A stretch of DNA of 64,000 nucleotides. It comes from Pseudomonas marginalis (GTDB taxonomy: Bacteria > Pseudomonadota > Gammaproteobacteria > Pseudomonadales > Pseudomonadaceae). Below the pieces are notes generated by a model. It saw only the letters and a program-made list of their open reading frames with translations. It made no database searches and was not told the DNA's origin. The stretch spans positions 1,240,001-1,304,000 of the forward strand of contig NZ_VTFG01000001.1 in the NCBI RefSeq assembly GCF_008692035.1. Direction: 5' to 3'. A program made the translations under genes and the position numbers. How positions within the stretch are numbered: position 1 is the stretch's first letter; the number at the start of each line of letters is the position of its first letter. Shown piece by piece: positions 8,037 to 19,749 of this stretch.

Positions 8037-11000
8037 TCAGTGAAAATCCCGGCTGCGCACCGTGATGCCGTCCAGCAGCGGCGTCAGGTCGGTCAGGCGC
8101 CCGGCGATCAGGTGCCGCACCTCGCCCACCGCCTCCCAACGCCCGTCCACCTTGAGCAACCGCGACCCCACCAGGGCCTGGCGCTGGTGTTCGGCCAGGT
8201 CGCGCCAGACCACCACGTTGAGGTTACCGAATTCATCTTCGAGGGTGACAAAGGTCACGCCACTGGCCGTGCCGGGGCGCTGGCGACCGGTGACCAGCCC
8301 GGCGACGCTGACAGTGCGCCCATGCTCCACCGCCTGCAGTTCATTCGAGCTGCGGCAACGCCGTTTACGCAGCTCGGCGCGCAGCAGCGCCAATGGGTGC
8401 GGGCCAAGGGTGGTGCCAAGCAGGGCGTAGTCGGCGTGCAGATCCTCACCCACCGTCGGTTTCGGCAGTTCCACCCGCGCCTCATCGGGGCTGGGCAGGC
8501 CGGCGAACAAGCCAAGCTGCTTATGCACCCCTGCCACGGCCCAGCGCGCCGTATGCCGGTTGCCGGCCAGGGCACGCAAGGCCCCGGCATCCGCCAACAA
8601 TGCCTGGGTGCGCGCATCCAGCTCGGCGCGGGCGTCCAGATCGGCAATATCCCTGAACGCCCGGCGCTGACGTGCGGCTTCGATACGCCGCCCATCCTCT
8701 TCGCGAAACCCCGAGATCATGCGCAACCCCATGCGAATCGCCGGCTGCTGGCCATCGATGGGCTCCAGGCTGCAGTCCCAGTCGCTGGCCTGCACATCCA
8801 CCGGGCGGATCTGCAAGCGATGGCGCCGCGCATCCTGCAGGATCTGGTCCGGGCTGTAGAACCCCATGGGCCAGCTGTTGATCAACGCACAGGCGAAGGC
8901 CGCCGGTTCATGGCACTTGAGCCAGCAACTGGCGTAGGTCAGCAAGGCAAAACTGGCGGCGTGGGACTCGGGGAAACCATAGCTGCCGAAGCCCTTGATC
9001 TGTTCGAAGATCTGCGCGGCAAAAGCCTCGGTGTAGCCGTTTTTCAACATGCCGGTGCGCAGGCGTGCTTGATGCGGCTCCAGGCCACCGTGGCGTTTCC
9101 AGGCGGCCATGGAACGGCGCAACTGGTCGGCCTCGCCGGGGCTGTAGTCGGCGGCGACCATGGCGATCTGCATCACCTGTTCCTGGAACAGCGGGATGCC
9201 CAGGGTGCGCTCCAACACGGTTTCCAACTCCGGCGACGGGTAAGTCGTGGGTTCTTCCTTGTTCCGTCGGCGCAGGTACGGATGCACCATGCCACCCTGG
9301 ATCGGCCCGGGGCGCACAATGGCCACCTCGATCACCAGGTCGTAGAATGTTTGCGGCCGCAACCTGGGCAACATCGACATCTGCGCTCGCGACTCGATCT
9401 GGAACACGCCGATGGTGTCGGCCTTGCTGATCATCGCGTAGGTGGCCGGGTCTTCCTTGGGGATCGTCGCTAGCGACAGGTCACGGCCACGATGGCGGCG
9501 CAGCAGATCGAAACAGCGGCGGATCGCGCTGAGCATGCCCAGGGCGAGAATATCCACCTTGAGCAGGCCGACCGCATCGAGGTCATCCTTGTCCCACTGG
9601 ATGATGGTGCGCTCGGCCATGGCGGCGTTTTCCACCGGCACCAGGGTATCCAGCGGGTATTCGGAAATCACGAAGCCCCCGGGGTGCTGGGACAGGTGCC
9701 GGGGAAAACCGATCAGTTGCTGGGTGAGCGTCAGCACACGGCGCAGGATCGGGCTGTCCGGGTCGAAGCCGCCTTCGCGCAGGCGTTCCAGGGGCGGCGC
9801 ATCGTCACTCCAGCGCCCGCAGCATTCGGCCAGCGCGTTGATCTGGTCCGGCGGCAAGCCGAGGGCCTTGGCCACATCGCGCACTGCGCCGGCGGCGTGG
9901 TAACTGCTGACCACCGCCGTCAGCGCCGCGCGGGTACGGCCATAGCGCTGGAACACGTACTGCAGCACTTCTTCGCGACGTTCGTGCTCGAAGTCGACGT
10001 CGATGTCCGGCGGCTCGTTGCGCTCCTCTGACAGGAAGCGCTCGAACAACGTACTCGTCAGGCTCGGGTCGATCTCGGTGATGCCCAGGGCAAAACACAC
10101 CGCCGAGTTGGCTGCCGAACCCCGGCCCTGGCACAGGATCGACCGGCTGCGGGCGAAGCGCACGATGTCGTGCACCGTGAGGAAGTAGCTTTCGTAACCC
10201 AGTTTGCTGATCAGTGTCAGCTCGTGATGGATCTGCTGCAACGTCTTGGCGTCGACCCCGTGGGGCCAGCGCCGGGCGATGCCTTCATCGGTGACGGCGC
10301 GCAACCAGGATTCGGCATCATGGCCCTCGGGCACCAGCTCGCGCGGGTAGTGATAGCGCAACTGGCCAAGATCGAAGTGGCAGCGCTGGGCGATGGCCAG
10401 GGTTTCGTCGAGCAGCGCCTGCGGGTACAGCGTGGCCAGGGCGTCGAGGCTGCGCAGATGCCGCTCGCCATTGGGGTGCAGGCGCGTGCCGGCGTCGGCC
10501 ACCGGCACGTGATGACGGATCGCGGTCATGGTGTCTTGCAGGGCGCGGCGGCCACGGGCATGCATATGCACATCGCCGCAGGCCACCGCCGGAATCTGCA
10601 GGCTGGCGGCCAGGTGCAGGCGTTGCTCCAGATGCCGCGCATCGTCCTGGCCGCAGTGCAGGTGCACCGCCAGCCACAGGCGTTCGGCGAAGGTACGGCG
10701 CAGCCAGTGGATCGAGGCCTGGGTGTCGCTGTCTTCGGCGACCCACAGCGCCAGCAGGCCGGGCAACGGCTGCTCGAAGTCTTCCAGCAGCAGGCGGTAG
10801 CGACCTTTTTCAGCCCGGCGTCGGGCCACGGTGATCAAGCGGCACAGGTGCTGGTAGCCGCTGAGGTCCTGTACCAGCAGCACCAGTTTCGGGCCGTTTT
10901 CGATGCGCACTTCGCTGCCGATAATCAGCGGCAAGCCCACCGCCTTCGCCGCCTGCCAGGCCCGCACGATGCCCGATAAGGTGCATTCATCGGTGATCGC

Positions 11001-11108
11001 CAGGGCGCTGTAGCCCTGGCGCTTGGCCCGCTCGAACAACTCCAGGGCGCTGGAGGCACCGCGTTGGAAGCTGAAGTTGGACAGGCAGTGCAGCTCGGCA
11101 TAACTCAT
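8037..11108 (-). CDS. dnaE2: error-prone DNA polymerase III alpha subunit DnaE2
   Basis: 1023 residues. It is a C-family polymerase without proofreading that performs damage-induced translesion synthesis together with ImuA and ImuB. The N-terminal PHP domain begins [16 protein letters not shown] with [14 protein letters not shown]; the catalytic palm carries [17 protein letters not shown] and [15 protein letters not shown] sequence ([16 protein letters not shown]); a C-terminal OB-fold is seen as [18 protein letters not shown]. The start at 11108 overlaps the stop of imuB (ATGA), giving translational coupling. It is the last gene of the LexA2 operon. In Pseudomonas putida LexA2 is reported to control this same gene set. 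Confidence 0.93.
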   Translation of the reverse strand: MSYAELHCLSNFSFQRGASSALELFERAKRQGYSALAITDECTLSGIVRAWQAAKAVGLPLIIGSEVRIENGPKLVLLVQDLSGYQHLCRLITVARRRAEKGRYRLLLEDFEQPLPGLLALWVAEDSDTQASIHWLRRTFAERLWLAVHLHCGQDDARHLEQRLHLAASLQIPAVACGDVHMHARGRRALQDTMTAIRHHVPVADAGTRLHPNGERHLRSLDALATLYPQALLDETLAIAQRCHFDLGQLRYHYPRELVPEGHDAESWLRAVTDEGIARRWPHGVDAKTLQQIHHELTLISKLGYESYFLTVHDIVRFARSRSILCQGRGSAANSAVCFALGITEIDPSLTSTLFERFLSEERNEPPDIDVDFEHERREEVLQYVFQRYGRTRAALTAVVSSYHAAGAVRDVAKALGLPPDQINALAECCGRWSDDAPPLERLREGGFDPDSPILRRVLTLTQQLIGFPRHLSQHPGGFVISEYPLDTLVPVENAAMAERTIIQWDKDDLDAVGLLKVDILALGMLSAIRRCFDLLRRHRGRDLSLATIPKEDPATYAMISKADTIGVFQIESRAQMSMLPRLRPQTFYDLVIEVAIVRPGPIQGGMVHPYLRRRNKEEPTTYPSPELETVLERTLGIPLFQEQVMQIAMVAADYSPGEADQLRRSMAAWKRHGGLEPHQARLRTGMLKNGYTEAFAAQIFEQIKGFGSYGFPESHAASFALLTYASCWLKCHEPAAFACALINSWPMGFYSPDQILQDARRHRLQIRPVDVQASDWDCSLEPIDGQQPAIRMGLRMISGFREEDGRRIEAARQRRAFRDIADLDARAELDARTQALLADAGALRALAGNRHTARWAVAGVHKQLGLFAGLPSPDEARVELPKPTVGEDLHADYALLGTTLGPHPLALLRAELRKRRCRSSNELQAVEHGRTVSVAGLVTGRQRPGTASGVTFVTLEDEFGNLNVVVWRDLAEHQRQALVGSRLLKVDGRWEAVGEVRHLIAGRLTDLTPLLDGITVRSRDFH

Positions 11109-12520
11109 GCGAACCAGCCCTGCAGCCACAGCCCATCGCTTTGCCCCACGCAGCGATAGGCCCAGCCTTGCTGGCCGGCGCGGGTCTGGATCAGGTAGTA
11201 GTCGCGGCGAATATCAGCACCGTCCCACCAGCCGGATTCGATGCGCTCCGGGCCCATGAGGATCTGCACGCCCTGCTCGGCCAGCAAGGTCGGTTCGTCA
11301 AGCAACCAGCCGGGACGCCGCACCTTGCCCAAGGTGGCGCACGGGCTTTTATCCGCCGCCATTTGCCAGGCGCATTCGGGGCGATGGTCGGCATGGAAGC
11401 GCAGGCCTTGCACCGCCTCATCCCCCAGGCGTGCACGCAGGCGTTCGCGCAATTGTTCCCACGGCAGGGTCTGTTGCGGGCGATCGTCGAACAGGTCCTG
11501 GCGTTGCGGCACGAACACCGGCAGGTCCTGGGCCACCAGGCGAAAACCACGCACCGGCGAGGTGACTTGCACGTGCTCCAGGCGCCCACGGGCCAGTTCG
11601 AACAGCATCGCCGGCTCACGCTCGGCGCTCAGCAGGCCGACCTTGATCACACTGTCCGGTGCATCGGCATGTTCCAGGTGCAGGTCGAAACGCTGCACGC
11701 CACTGTCACGGCCGCAGAGGAACGCCGAGAGGTCGCCGGTCAGACGGCGCAGGGGGAATAACAAGGCCTGGTGGGATTGCACATCGAAATTCAGCTCGAT
11801 GCGCACATCGAACTGGTCCGGCGGCTGATAGAACGCCAGGGCCAACGGCCGTTGTCCGGTCAAGGCATCGAGGTGCTTGAGCAGGCTGGCGTCAAAGCGC
11901 CGCGCCAGGGTGTGCCGGGGCAACGCCTGCACTTGGGCCAGGGTACGCAGGCCCATGCGCGACAACGCGGTGGCCGCTTGCGGGTCGAGGCCGGCGCGGT
12001 CGATGGGCAGTGGCGCCAGGGCCTGGAGCAACGCATCCTCATCGGCCACGGCCAGGCCATCGTAGAGATTGGCCAGCACCCGCGCCGCCGCCGGGTTGGG
12101 GGCGGCGACGATACGGTGACGAAAGCCCAGCTCGCTCAGTTCCTGGCGCAGGCGTGCCTCGAACCGAGGCCAGGGCCCGAACAGGCCCAGGCTCGATTCG
12201 ATCTCGAACAGCAAGGCACGCGGGTAATACACACTGACCTGGGAGCTGAAGCGGTAGGCCCAGGCGGCGAGGAACTGCTGCCAGCGCTCGATCTCCACGG
12301 GGTCGTATTCGGCACAGGCAAAGGTCTTGGCCAGGGCATGGGCGGCCGTCAGCGATTGCCCCGGGCGCAGGCCCAATGCGCGGGCGGCGTCATTGACAGT
12401 TTGCAGCACGCGCCGCTGCGGCGTGCCGGCCAGCAGCGCCAGGGGTTGGTCGGGCTCGGGGTGCAGGCGCTGCACCCCGTCCAGCGCCAATTGCGGGAAG
12501 ACAATACACACCCAGCGCAT
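11105..12520 (-). CDS. imuB: ImuB, Y-family polymerase-like translesion protein
   Basis: 471 residues. It belongs to the DinB/UmuC superfamily but is thought to be catalytically inactive and to link DnaE2 to the sliding clamp. The N-terminus [15 protein letters not shown] lacks the Asp that starts the active site in true Y polymerases, and the region [13 protein letters not shown] replaces the usual acidic pair. The HhH-like segment around [20 protein letters not shown] is present. The start at 12520 is chosen because the family sequence begins there; upstream in-frame sequence belongs to imuA in another frame. It follows imuA by 7 bp and overlaps dnaE2 by 4 bp. Confidence 0.92.
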   Translation of the reverse strand: MRWVCIVFPQLALDGVQRLHPEPDQPLALLAGTPQRRVLQTVNDAARALGLRPGQSLTAAHALAKTFACAEYDPVEIERWQQFLAAWAYRFSSQVSVYYPRALLFEIESSLGLFGPWPRFEARLRQELSELGFRHRIVAAPNPAAARVLANLYDGLAVADEDALLQALAPLPIDRAGLDPQAATALSRMGLRTLAQVQALPRHTLARRFDASLLKHLDALTGQRPLALAFYQPPDQFDVRIELNFDVQSHQALLFPLRRLTGDLSAFLCGRDSGVQRFDLHLEHADAPDSVIKVGLLSAEREPAMLFELARGRLEHVQVTSPVRGFRLVAQDLPVFVPQRQDLFDDRPQQTLPWEQLRERLRARLGDEAVQGLRFHADHRPECAWQMAADKSPCATLGKVRRPGWLLDEPTLLAEQGVQILMGPERIESGWWDGADIRRDYYLIQTRAGQQGWAYRCVGQSDGLWLQGWFA

Positions 12521-12527
12521 GGCAACC

Positions 12528-13141
12528 TCAGTGCCCCGCCAGTGCAATCGGCGCCGGATGAGCCAAGCCACCCCGGCACTTGAGCACCCGCACCCGGGCA
12601 GGTTTGGCCTCGACGGCCAGGCGCAGGGCGGCGGGCGAAGGGTTGATCGCTTCACTCAAGGCGCGCCAGGCAAACGCCAGGGTCTGCCCGGTTTCCGCAG
12701 CCACCTGCAAGCGACGCAAGGCGCGGTCATCCGCCTTGTGCGGCCAGCACAGCACCGCGCCGCAACTGCCGGAGCGCAGGCATTGTTCCACCGCCCACAG
12801 CACATCCCGCGCCTCGGCCTGGACCACCGACAGCTGGCGCAAATCCACCCCGGCGTTCTGCCACGCGTGGGGGTACGGGGTGTAGGGCGGCGCCACCAGC
12901 ACAATGCGCTCCCCCGCCGCCGATAACCGCGCCAGGGTCGGCAGCACCAGTTGCAGTTCGCCGATACCGTCCCTGGCCATCAGGATTTCGCTCAAGGCCG
13001 ACTCCGGCCAGCCGCCCGTGGGCAGCACCGCATCCAGCGCCGCCAGCCCCGTAGGCTGCACGCTGGCCGGAGGCGCGACAGGCCGGCCTTTCCAGACGCG
13101 GCCGCCATTGAACAGCGTATCCAGTGCAACCACGGCGCCCA

Positions 13142-13142
<1 letters not shown>
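12528..13142 (-). CDS. imuA: ImuA, translesion synthesis-associated RecA/SulA-like protein
   Basis: 204 residues of the ImuA family, distantly related to RecA and SulA and required with ImuB and DnaE2 for induced mutagenesis. Family features include LDAVLPTGGWPESALSEIL near residue 36 and the hydrophobic strand ERIVLVAPPYTPYPHAW. No complete Walker A motif is visible, in line with the family. Its ATG at 13142 shares a base with the TGA of lexA2 (TGATG), so translation of the two is probably coupled. Confidence 0.9.
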
Positions 13143-13759
<617 letters not shown>

Positions 13760-13851
13760 TTGTACTCCTCTGGGAAATTTCTTACAAGAGCCGGTAGTCG
13801 GGGTTGGGGGGTATGCAGATCAAACCGGGGGAGGCCCAGAAGCCGCCAAGC

Positions 13852-14760
13852 TCATCCCCCTCCCGCCATATGCTGCGCAATCCTGCCCCTCAACCACCGC
13901 TCCGCCGGGTCATTGTCATGCACACCACTCCACACCATCGACAACTCCGCCGCGTCGATCGCAAACGGCGGATCCTCTGCCCGCAGCGCCGTGCCCTCGG
14001 TCAACGCACACGCCGCATAGTCGGGCACCGTGGCAATAATCTGCGTACCAGCCAGCAGCGCCCGCAAGCCACTGAACTGCGGTACCGCCAGCACCACCCG
14101 CCGGGCACGGCCGATACGGGCCAGGTCCAGGTCGATATTGCCGCTCAAGTCCCCCGAGAACGACACCATCGCATGGGGCCGTGCGCAATAGTCGTCGAGG
14201 GTCAGCGGTTCGACGCCGTCATCCCCGCGCAGCACCTTGCAGGGAATGTCCCGCAGTTTCCTGCGCTTGGCATTCGCCGGCAGTTCAGTGGTGTAGCTCA
14301 CGCCCACCGAGATCTCGCCACTGGCCAGCAATGCGGACATCAGCAGGTAATTGGCGCGGCGTACCACCACGATAATGCCCGGGGCTTCTTCGCGCAGTTG
14401 GCTGAGCAACGGCGGGAACAGGCCGAACTCGGCGTCGTCGGACAGGCCGATGCGGAACACCGCACAGCTGGTGGAAGGGTCGAAATCCTTGGCGCGGCTG
14501 ACTGCGCCTGAAATGGTGTCCATGGCCGGTTGCAGCTCCTTGAGTATCGCCACGGCGCGTGGCGTGGGCTCCATGCCCCGGCCGTTGCGCAGCAACAACG
14601 GGTCGTCGAACAAATCTCGCAGCCGGCCCAATGCCGCACTCACCGCCGGTTGGCCCATGAAGAGCTTTTCGGCGACCCGGGTCAGGTTCTTCTCGAACAT
14701 CAGCGCTTCGAAAATCACCAACAGGTTCATGTCGACGCGGCGCAGGTCATTGCGGTTCAT
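13852..14760 (-). CDS. LysR-family transcriptional regulator
   Basis: 302 residues. The N-terminal winged helix begins LRRVDMNLLVIFEALMFEKN, with helix-turn-helix AEKLFMGQPAVSAALGRLR, followed by a substrate-binding domain (GLSDDAEFGLFPPLL). The N-terminus is of the NodD/LeuO-like type within the family. The start at 14760 (MNRNDLRR) is an ATG; an upstream in-frame extension to 14808 looks less likely. It is transcribed away from a small AraC-type gene, with 204 bp between them that probably hold both promoters. The target is not evident. Confidence 0.85.
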   Translation of the reverse strand: MNRNDLRRVDMNLLVIFEALMFEKNLTRVAEKLFMGQPAVSAALGRLRDLFDDPLLLRNGRGMEPTPRAVAILKELQPAMDTISGAVSRAKDFDPSTSCAVFRIGLSDDAEFGLFPPLLSQLREEAPGIIVVVRRANYLLMSALLASGEISVGVSYTTELPANAKRRKLRDIPCKVLRGDDGVEPLTLDDYCARPHAMVSFSGDLSGNIDLDLARIGRARRVVLAVPQFSGLRALLAGTQIIATVPDYAACALTEGTALRAEDPPFAIDAAELSMVWSGVHDNDPAERWLRGRIAQHMAGGG

Positions 14761-14964
14761 GGCGGTATCCAAACGGTTAGCAGGCTCCCAGCTAAGCAGA
14801 CAGGACACTGCCTGGATTGCATGCCTGTGCTGTCTTTTCCGCGACCGAACCTGGCGAAATTAACAACGATTAACTCGCCAGCCAGCCGGCGGGGCGCCAA
14901 AAATGAGCCGGTCTACACTGCATCCATTCACCGGGAACGCTCCCATCGACTGCGGATATCCGTC

Positions 14965-15363
14965 ATGGCCCGACCTGCGTATTGTGCTCCTCGCTTATCC
15001 GCCACCGGCGGCCTGTGCCCCCGGCGCGAACGAATCGCCAAGCAATTGATCCTCGCCAACCTCGGTGAAAGCCTGGCGATTGCCGACCTGGCCCAGGCCT
15101 GCGCCCTGTCGCGCAGCCATTTTTCCCGCGCGTTCAAGTGCACCACCGGGCTGTCGCCCCAGGAATGGATACGCCAGCAACGCATCCAGCGGGCCAAGGA
15201 GTTGATCACCGGTTCCTCCTTGAGCCTCACGCAAATCAGCCTGGAGTGCGGCTTTTGCGACCAGGCGCATTTCTGCCATATGTTCACGCGCAGCGAGGGC
15301 GTCAACCCGATGACCTGGCGAAATCACCAACTGCGTCACAAGCCTCGGGAGATCGCTGCCTAG
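14965..15363 (+). CDS. small AraC-family regulator (HTH domain only)
   Basis: 132 residues, essentially just the AraC DNA-binding domain with two helix-turn-helix units: LAIADLAQACALSRSHFSRA and LTQISLECGFCDQAHFCHMF, ending in the family tail GVNPMTWRNHQ. No sensory domain is present, as in SoxS/MarA-type proteins, so activity would depend on its own expression level. The start at 14965 (MARPAY) follows a spacer shared with the divergent LysR gene. It ends 58 bp before the STAND regulator gene and may be co-transcribed with it. Confidence 0.8.
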   Translation: MARPAYCAPRLSATGGLCPRRERIAKQLILANLGESLAIADLAQACALSRSHFSRAFKCTTGLSPQEWIRQQRIQRAKELITGSSLSLTQISLECGFCDQAHFCHMFTRSEGVNPMTWRNHQLRHKPREIAA

Positions 15364-15421
15364 TGGTCGGCACGCACCTGGAATATGCTGGCCGCTTACT
15401 TTTCCCAGAGCATGGCCACCC

Positions 15422-18184
15422 ATGAGTGACCCACGCGACCAGGCCGTGCATTTCGGTCCTTACCGTGTCCACCCGCGCCAGCGCCTGGTGCTGGAGGCTG
15501 GTCGCCCATTGCGCTTGGGACGGCGGGCCGTGGACATCCTGCTGATCCTGCTGGAGCAGGCCGGCACAGTGGTGAGCAAGCAGGAACTGATCGCCCGGGT
15601 CTGGCCCAAGAGCGTGGTGGAAGACGGCAACCTGCGGGTGCACATGGCGGCGCTGCGCAAGGCCCTGGGCGATGGCCAGGCCGGGCAGCGCTATATCGTT
15701 ACGGTGGCCCAGCGCGGCTACAGTTTTGTGGCGCCACTGAGCATCGAGCCGATGAGCCTACCGACCGAAGGCGCCCCCCAACGCCCGAGCCACAACCTGC
15801 CGCTGCGACGCACGCGCATGCTTGGCCGCCAGGCCCTGATCGACAGCCTGGTACAGCAGCTGCCCGAGAAACGCTTTATCACCCTGACCGGCGCCGGCGG
15901 CATCGGCAAGACCACCGTTGCCTTGCGCGTGGCGGAATTGTTGATCGGACATTACCGCGACGGTATTCGCCTGCTGGACCTGGCGCCCCTCAGCGCGCCG
16001 TCGATGATCCTGCCCAATCTCGCCGCGCTCCTCGACCTCACCCACACCGAGCATGAACCGTTGCCCGTGTTTGCGCGCCGCCTGCAGGAGCACCAGTTGC
16101 TGCTGGTGATCGACAACTGCGAACACCTGCTGGACGACATCGCGCTGATCAGCGAGGCCCTGCTGCGCCACGCGCCCCAATTGCACATCCTCGCCACCAG
16201 CCGCGAGGCCTTGCGCGCCGAGGGCGAGTCGGTGCAGCGCCTGGAACCCCTGGCCTGCCCGCCCGCCACCGGTAACCGCGCCCAGGCCCTGGGTTATCCG
16301 GCCCTGCAACTGCTGATCGAGCGGGCCATGTCCCATCAGGACAGCTTCGAACTGAGCGAAGCCGAACTGCCCCTGGCCATTGATATCTGCCAACGCCTGG
16401 ACGGCATCCCCCTGGCAATCGAGTTGGTGGCCGCGCAGATCGAGCGCTTCGGCTTGCCCGGCCTGCTGGTGCAGATGGAAGACAACTTCCGCCTGCTCAC
16501 CCGTGGCCGACGCAGCGCCCTGCCCCGCCATCAAACCCTGCGTGCCACCCTGGACTGGAGCTTCGAATTGCTCACCGGCTGCGAGCAAATCTGCCTGCGT
16601 CGCCTGGCGGTGTTCCGAGGTGGTTTCAGCCTGGCCAGTGCGGCGGCGGTGATCGCCGGGCAACAGGTTGCACCGGCCGAGGTGCTGGGTTCGATCACCC
16701 AGCTGGTGGCGAAATCCCTGCTCACGGTGGAAGCCGGGGATGACGAGGTGGTCTACCGCCTGCTGGACATCACCCGCACCTATGCCCTGGAAAAACTCAG
16801 CGTTGCCAATGAACTCGACGCCACCCGTGAACACCACGCCAAGCGCTGCCTGGTGCTGATGAACCAGGCGCAGGACGATTGGGAACAGACCGCCACCCAA
16901 ACCTGGATCGACCGCTATGCGCCGCTGCGCGAAGACATTCGTGCCGCCCTCGACTGGGGCCTGGGCGACCAGGGCGTGCACCTGCTGGGTATTCGTCTCA
17001 CCGTCAGCGCCATGCCGTTGTGGCAGGAGCTGTCGCTGCTGCGCGAACACGGACTGTACGTGGGCAAGGCCCTGGCGCGGCTGGGGCAATCGAGCACGCC
17101 GAGCCCGCACTTGAACATGGCCTTGCAGTTGGCCTTCGGCAGTTTTTCCTACCACACCCAGGGCGGTACGCCGCAGACCATCGAAGCCTTTGCCCATGCA
17201 CGGCGCCTGGCCGAAGCCGACAGCAACCTGGTTGGCCAACTGCGCGCGGTGTCGGGGCAAATGGCGGTCAGCCTGTGTGGCGGCAACTACCGCGAGGCCC
17301 TGGAACAAAGCCTGCATTTCGACCGGTTGGGGCCGCAGGCCGAACCGTTGCTGGCCCTCAGCGCCCAACGCCTGAGGGTGCTGGCGCAGCACTTCGCCGG
17401 CAATCAGGTACTGGCGCAGCAGAATGCCGAACAGGTGATCCAGCGCATGGCCCAGAGCGGCCATCTCAACCGGTTTACCCACGGCTTTGGCGTGCAGTAC
17501 GACCAGAGCGTGGCCTCGTTGACCATCCTCGCGCGCATCCTGTGGCTGCGCGGTTTTCCCGAACGTGCGTGGCGCACCGCCAGCCAGGCGCTGGAGCTGG
17601 CGTTGCAGATCAACCACGGCACGTCGATTTGCTACACCCTGGCCCTGGCCGGGGTGGTCATCGCCCACTGCAACGGCGACACCCTCGCGGCCCGCGACCG
17701 CTTGGACCTCCTCCTGCAACAGGCGCAAAAGCATTCGGTGCAGTTGTTCCACACCTGGGCGCAATGCTACGAAGGCACGGCGCAGATCGCCGATATGCAG
17801 GGATTGGGGCTGGTCGCAGACATCCTGGTGACCTTCAACGCCCGTGCAGTGGATGAGGCCTTGTTCGAACGCGCCCGGAGCGGTGCGGCCGGCTGGTGCA
17901 GCCCGGAAATCCTGCGCGTGCGTGCCGAGGCCATGGCCGATCCCCACGGGGCTGAGGCGCTGCTGCTCGAAGCCCTGGAGTTGGCACACCAGCAAGGCGC
18001 GCTGGCCTGGGAGCTGCGCTGTGCGGACTCCTTGGCGCGGCGGTGGCAACAGCAGGGTCGTGTGCAGGCCGCCCGCGACCTGCTGGGTTCGGTCTACGCG
18101 CGATTCAGCGAAGGCTTCGCCACCCAGGACCTAGTCCGCGTACGCCGCCTGCTCGACGAGTTGCAGGACAAACGGCCGGCCTGA
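15422..18184 (+). CDS. STAND-type winged-helix regulator with NB-ARC ATPase and TPR-like C-terminus
   Basis: 920 residues. Residues about 10-105 form an OmpR-type winged helix (VSKQELIARVWPKSVVEDGN ... QRGYSFVAP). A nucleotide-binding module follows, with Walker A GAGGIGKT at 157-164, Walker B-like LLLVIDNCEHLL, ATSREALRAEGE and GIPLAIELVA. Residues from about 480 are helical and repetitive, resembling TPR-type sensor repeats. STAND proteins typically bind a ligand through the repeats and switch by ATP-driven oligomerisation. The ligand and targets are unknown. Its last 54 bp overlap the convergent paralogue at 18131-19654. Confidence 0.88.
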   Translation: MSDPRDQAVHFGPYRVHPRQRLVLEAGRPLRLGRRAVDILLILLEQAGTVVSKQELIARVWPKSVVEDGNLRVHMAALRKALGDGQAGQRYIVTVAQRGYSFVAPLSIEPMSLPTEGAPQRPSHNLPLRRTRMLGRQALIDSLVQQLPEKRFITLTGAGGIGKTTVALRVAELLIGHYRDGIRLLDLAPLSAPSMILPNLAALLDLTHTEHEPLPVFARRLQEHQLLLVIDNCEHLLDDIALISEALLRHAPQLHILATSREALRAEGESVQRLEPLACPPATGNRAQALGYPALQLLIERAMSHQDSFELSEAELPLAIDICQRLDGIPLAIELVAAQIERFGLPGLLVQMEDNFRLLTRGRRSALPRHQTLRATLDWSFELLTGCEQICLRRLAVFRGGFSLASAAAVIAGQQVAPAEVLGSITQLVAKSLLTVEAGDDEVVYRLLDITRTYALEKLSVANELDATREHHAKRCLVLMNQAQDDWEQTATQTWIDRYAPLREDIRAALDWGLGDQGVHLLGIRLTVSAMPLWQELSLLREHGLYVGKALARLGQSSTPSPHLNMALQLAFGSFSYHTQGGTPQTIEAFAHARRLAEADSNLVGQLRAVSGQMAVSLCGGNYREALEQSLHFDRLGPQAEPLLALSAQRLRVLAQHFAGNQVLAQQNAEQVIQRMAQSGHLNRFTHGFGVQYDQSVASLTILARILWLRGFPERAWRTASQALELALQINHGTSICYTLALAGVVIAHCNGDTLAARDRLDLLLQQAQKHSVQLFHTWAQCYEGTAQIADMQGLGLVADILVTFNARAVDEALFERARSGAAGWCSPEILRVRAEAMADPHGAEALLLEALELAHQQGALAWELRCADSLARRWQQQGRVQAARDLLGSVYARFSEGFATQDLVRVRRLLDELQDKRPA

Positions 18185-19654
18185 GAACGCTCCCAGGTAA
18201 TGCCCATAGCCCTGCTGCAAACGCGCCACCTGCTGCGGGTTGCGCAGGAGTGCCAGGCCATAGCTGCGCGTGCTGTTGAGCAGACGATAGCGCGGATAAC
18301 CCGGACCGGGTTCGAGGCTCAGCAGCGAGGTGCCGACCAGCCGCCCGAGCAGGTACGACAAATCGGCGTGTTCCAGCTCGGTGCCGGCCACCAGCTTACC
18401 CAGGGTGGGCAAGGTCACGGCCATCTTGAACAGGCTCAGTTGCAGGAACAGCCAGCGCTCCGGCAGGCTCAGGCGCTCGTAGGTCCAGTCCAGGGCGGCG
18501 GTCAGGGATTGGTGGCGCTCCACCGCTGTGCGGCGGCCCCGGGTCAGTACCTGCACTCCACTGTGCAACTGCGCCTGTAGACCGCGCACGCCCAGCGCAT
18601 CCACTTGGGCCGCCGCCAGTTCAAGGGCCAGGGGAATACCGTCGAGGCGCCGGCAGATGTCCCGCAATGGCGCCAGGTCCTGTCGGCGCAACACAAAGCC
18701 CTGTTGGCCGGCACACGCCCGGGCGACGAACAGTTGCACGGCGGGGAACGCCATCGCCTGTTCAACACTGCCCAGCGCCGACGGCGCCGGCACGCCCAGC
18801 GGGGGCACGCGCAACACCCATTCGCCTGGGGCCTGCAACGCTTCGCGACTGCTGACCAGCACGCTGACCTGGGGCGCATTTTCGCGCAGCGCCCGTAAAA
18901 GATGTCGACAGGCACCGAGCAGCAGGTCGGCGCCGTCGAGTACCAGCAGCAATTGCCGGGAGACCAGCTGGCGGCACAACTGCGTGACACTGCCGCCGGG
19001 TTCCAGCTGCAGGATCGTGGCCAGGTGGCGCAGCATCATCAGCGGCGCCTCCACCGTGGCCAGGTCGACCCACCACACACCGTCGCGGTAGCGCGGCAAC
19101 ACGCGCTCGGCCAGGGCCAGGGCCAAGGTGCTCTTGCCCACGCCGGCGCACCCGGTGAGGGTCATCAGGCGCTGCCCGGACACCCGCCGCACCAGCACGC
19201 CCAGCAGTTCATCGCGACCGATCAGCGGGCTGAGCCGGGGGGCAAGGTTATGCCGGGGCAGCAGCGCGGCAGCCGCGACCCGCACGGGGGCGGCGAAGCA
19301 GTAACCGCGCTGGGGGTCGTTGATAATCAAGCGTTGCCCGTCAAGGGCACGGCGCAGTGCGGCGATGTGCACCCGCAGGTTGTTCTCTTCCACCACGCTG
19401 CACGGCCAGACCCGCTCGATCAGGGTGGCCTTGCTGATAAATTGCCCTGGCGACTCCAGCAGCACCGCCAGAATATCCAAAGCCCGCCCGCCCAACGGCA
19501 CCGGCCAACCCGCCTTGCTCACCAGCCGCTGCTGCCGATGAAAGGCATAGTCACCGAAGCGCACCGTGCTATCCGCGTCAATCGCCTGAGGCATATTCAT
19601 GTCTGCAATCGCGCTGAAACGCCCGATCTTGGGCTTCCGCGCATCCTTTTCCAT
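18131..19654 (-). CDS. shorter STAND-type winged-helix regulator, paralogue of its neighbour
   Basis: 507 residues with the same order as the convergent gene: winged helix (RFGDYAFHRQQRLV ... LIERVWPCSVVEENNLR) and NB-ARC-like ATPase with Walker A GCAGVGKST, VSSREALQAPGE and GIPLALELAAAQVDAL. It stops soon after the ATPase and lacks the roughly 400-residue TPR-like part. The end of the coding sequence lies within the 3' end of the neighbouring gene, so the missing region may have been lost when the pair was formed, or never present. The start at 19654 has AAGG upstream. It could act as a ligand-independent or competing form (inference). Confidence 0.85.
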   Translation of the reverse strand: MEKDARKPKIGRFSAIADMNMPQAIDADSTVRFGDYAFHRQQRLVSKAGWPVPLGGRALDILAVLLESPGQFISKATLIERVWPCSVVEENNLRVHIAALRRALDGQRLIINDPQRGYCFAAPVRVAAAALLPRHNLAPRLSPLIGRDELLGVLVRRVSGQRLMTLTGCAGVGKSTLALALAERVLPRYRDGVWWVDLATVEAPLMMLRHLATILQLEPGGSVTQLCRQLVSRQLLLVLDGADLLLGACRHLLRALRENAPQVSVLVSSREALQAPGEWVLRVPPLGVPAPSALGSVEQAMAFPAVQLFVARACAGQQGFVLRRQDLAPLRDICRRLDGIPLALELAAAQVDALGVRGLQAQLHSGVQVLTRGRRTAVERHQSLTAALDWTYERLSLPERWLFLQLSLFKMAVTLPTLGKLVAGTELEHADLSYLLGRLVGTSLLSLEPGPGYPRYRLLNSTRSYGLALLRNPQQVARLQQGYGHYLGAFSGRPFVLQLVEQAAYAD

Positions 19655-19749
19655 GGGCTCGACCTTATCTTGCCAGCTACCTGTAACAGGGCAATGCTGG
19701 CACAGGGAGCGATACGGACAATCGGGTGCGCGAGACGGACATCCTGTCG

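Noticed and set aside
15758..18049. Open frame of 763 codons antisense to the STAND regulator
   Set aside because: Gln/His/Gly-rich shadow typical of the complementary frame in GC-rich DNA.
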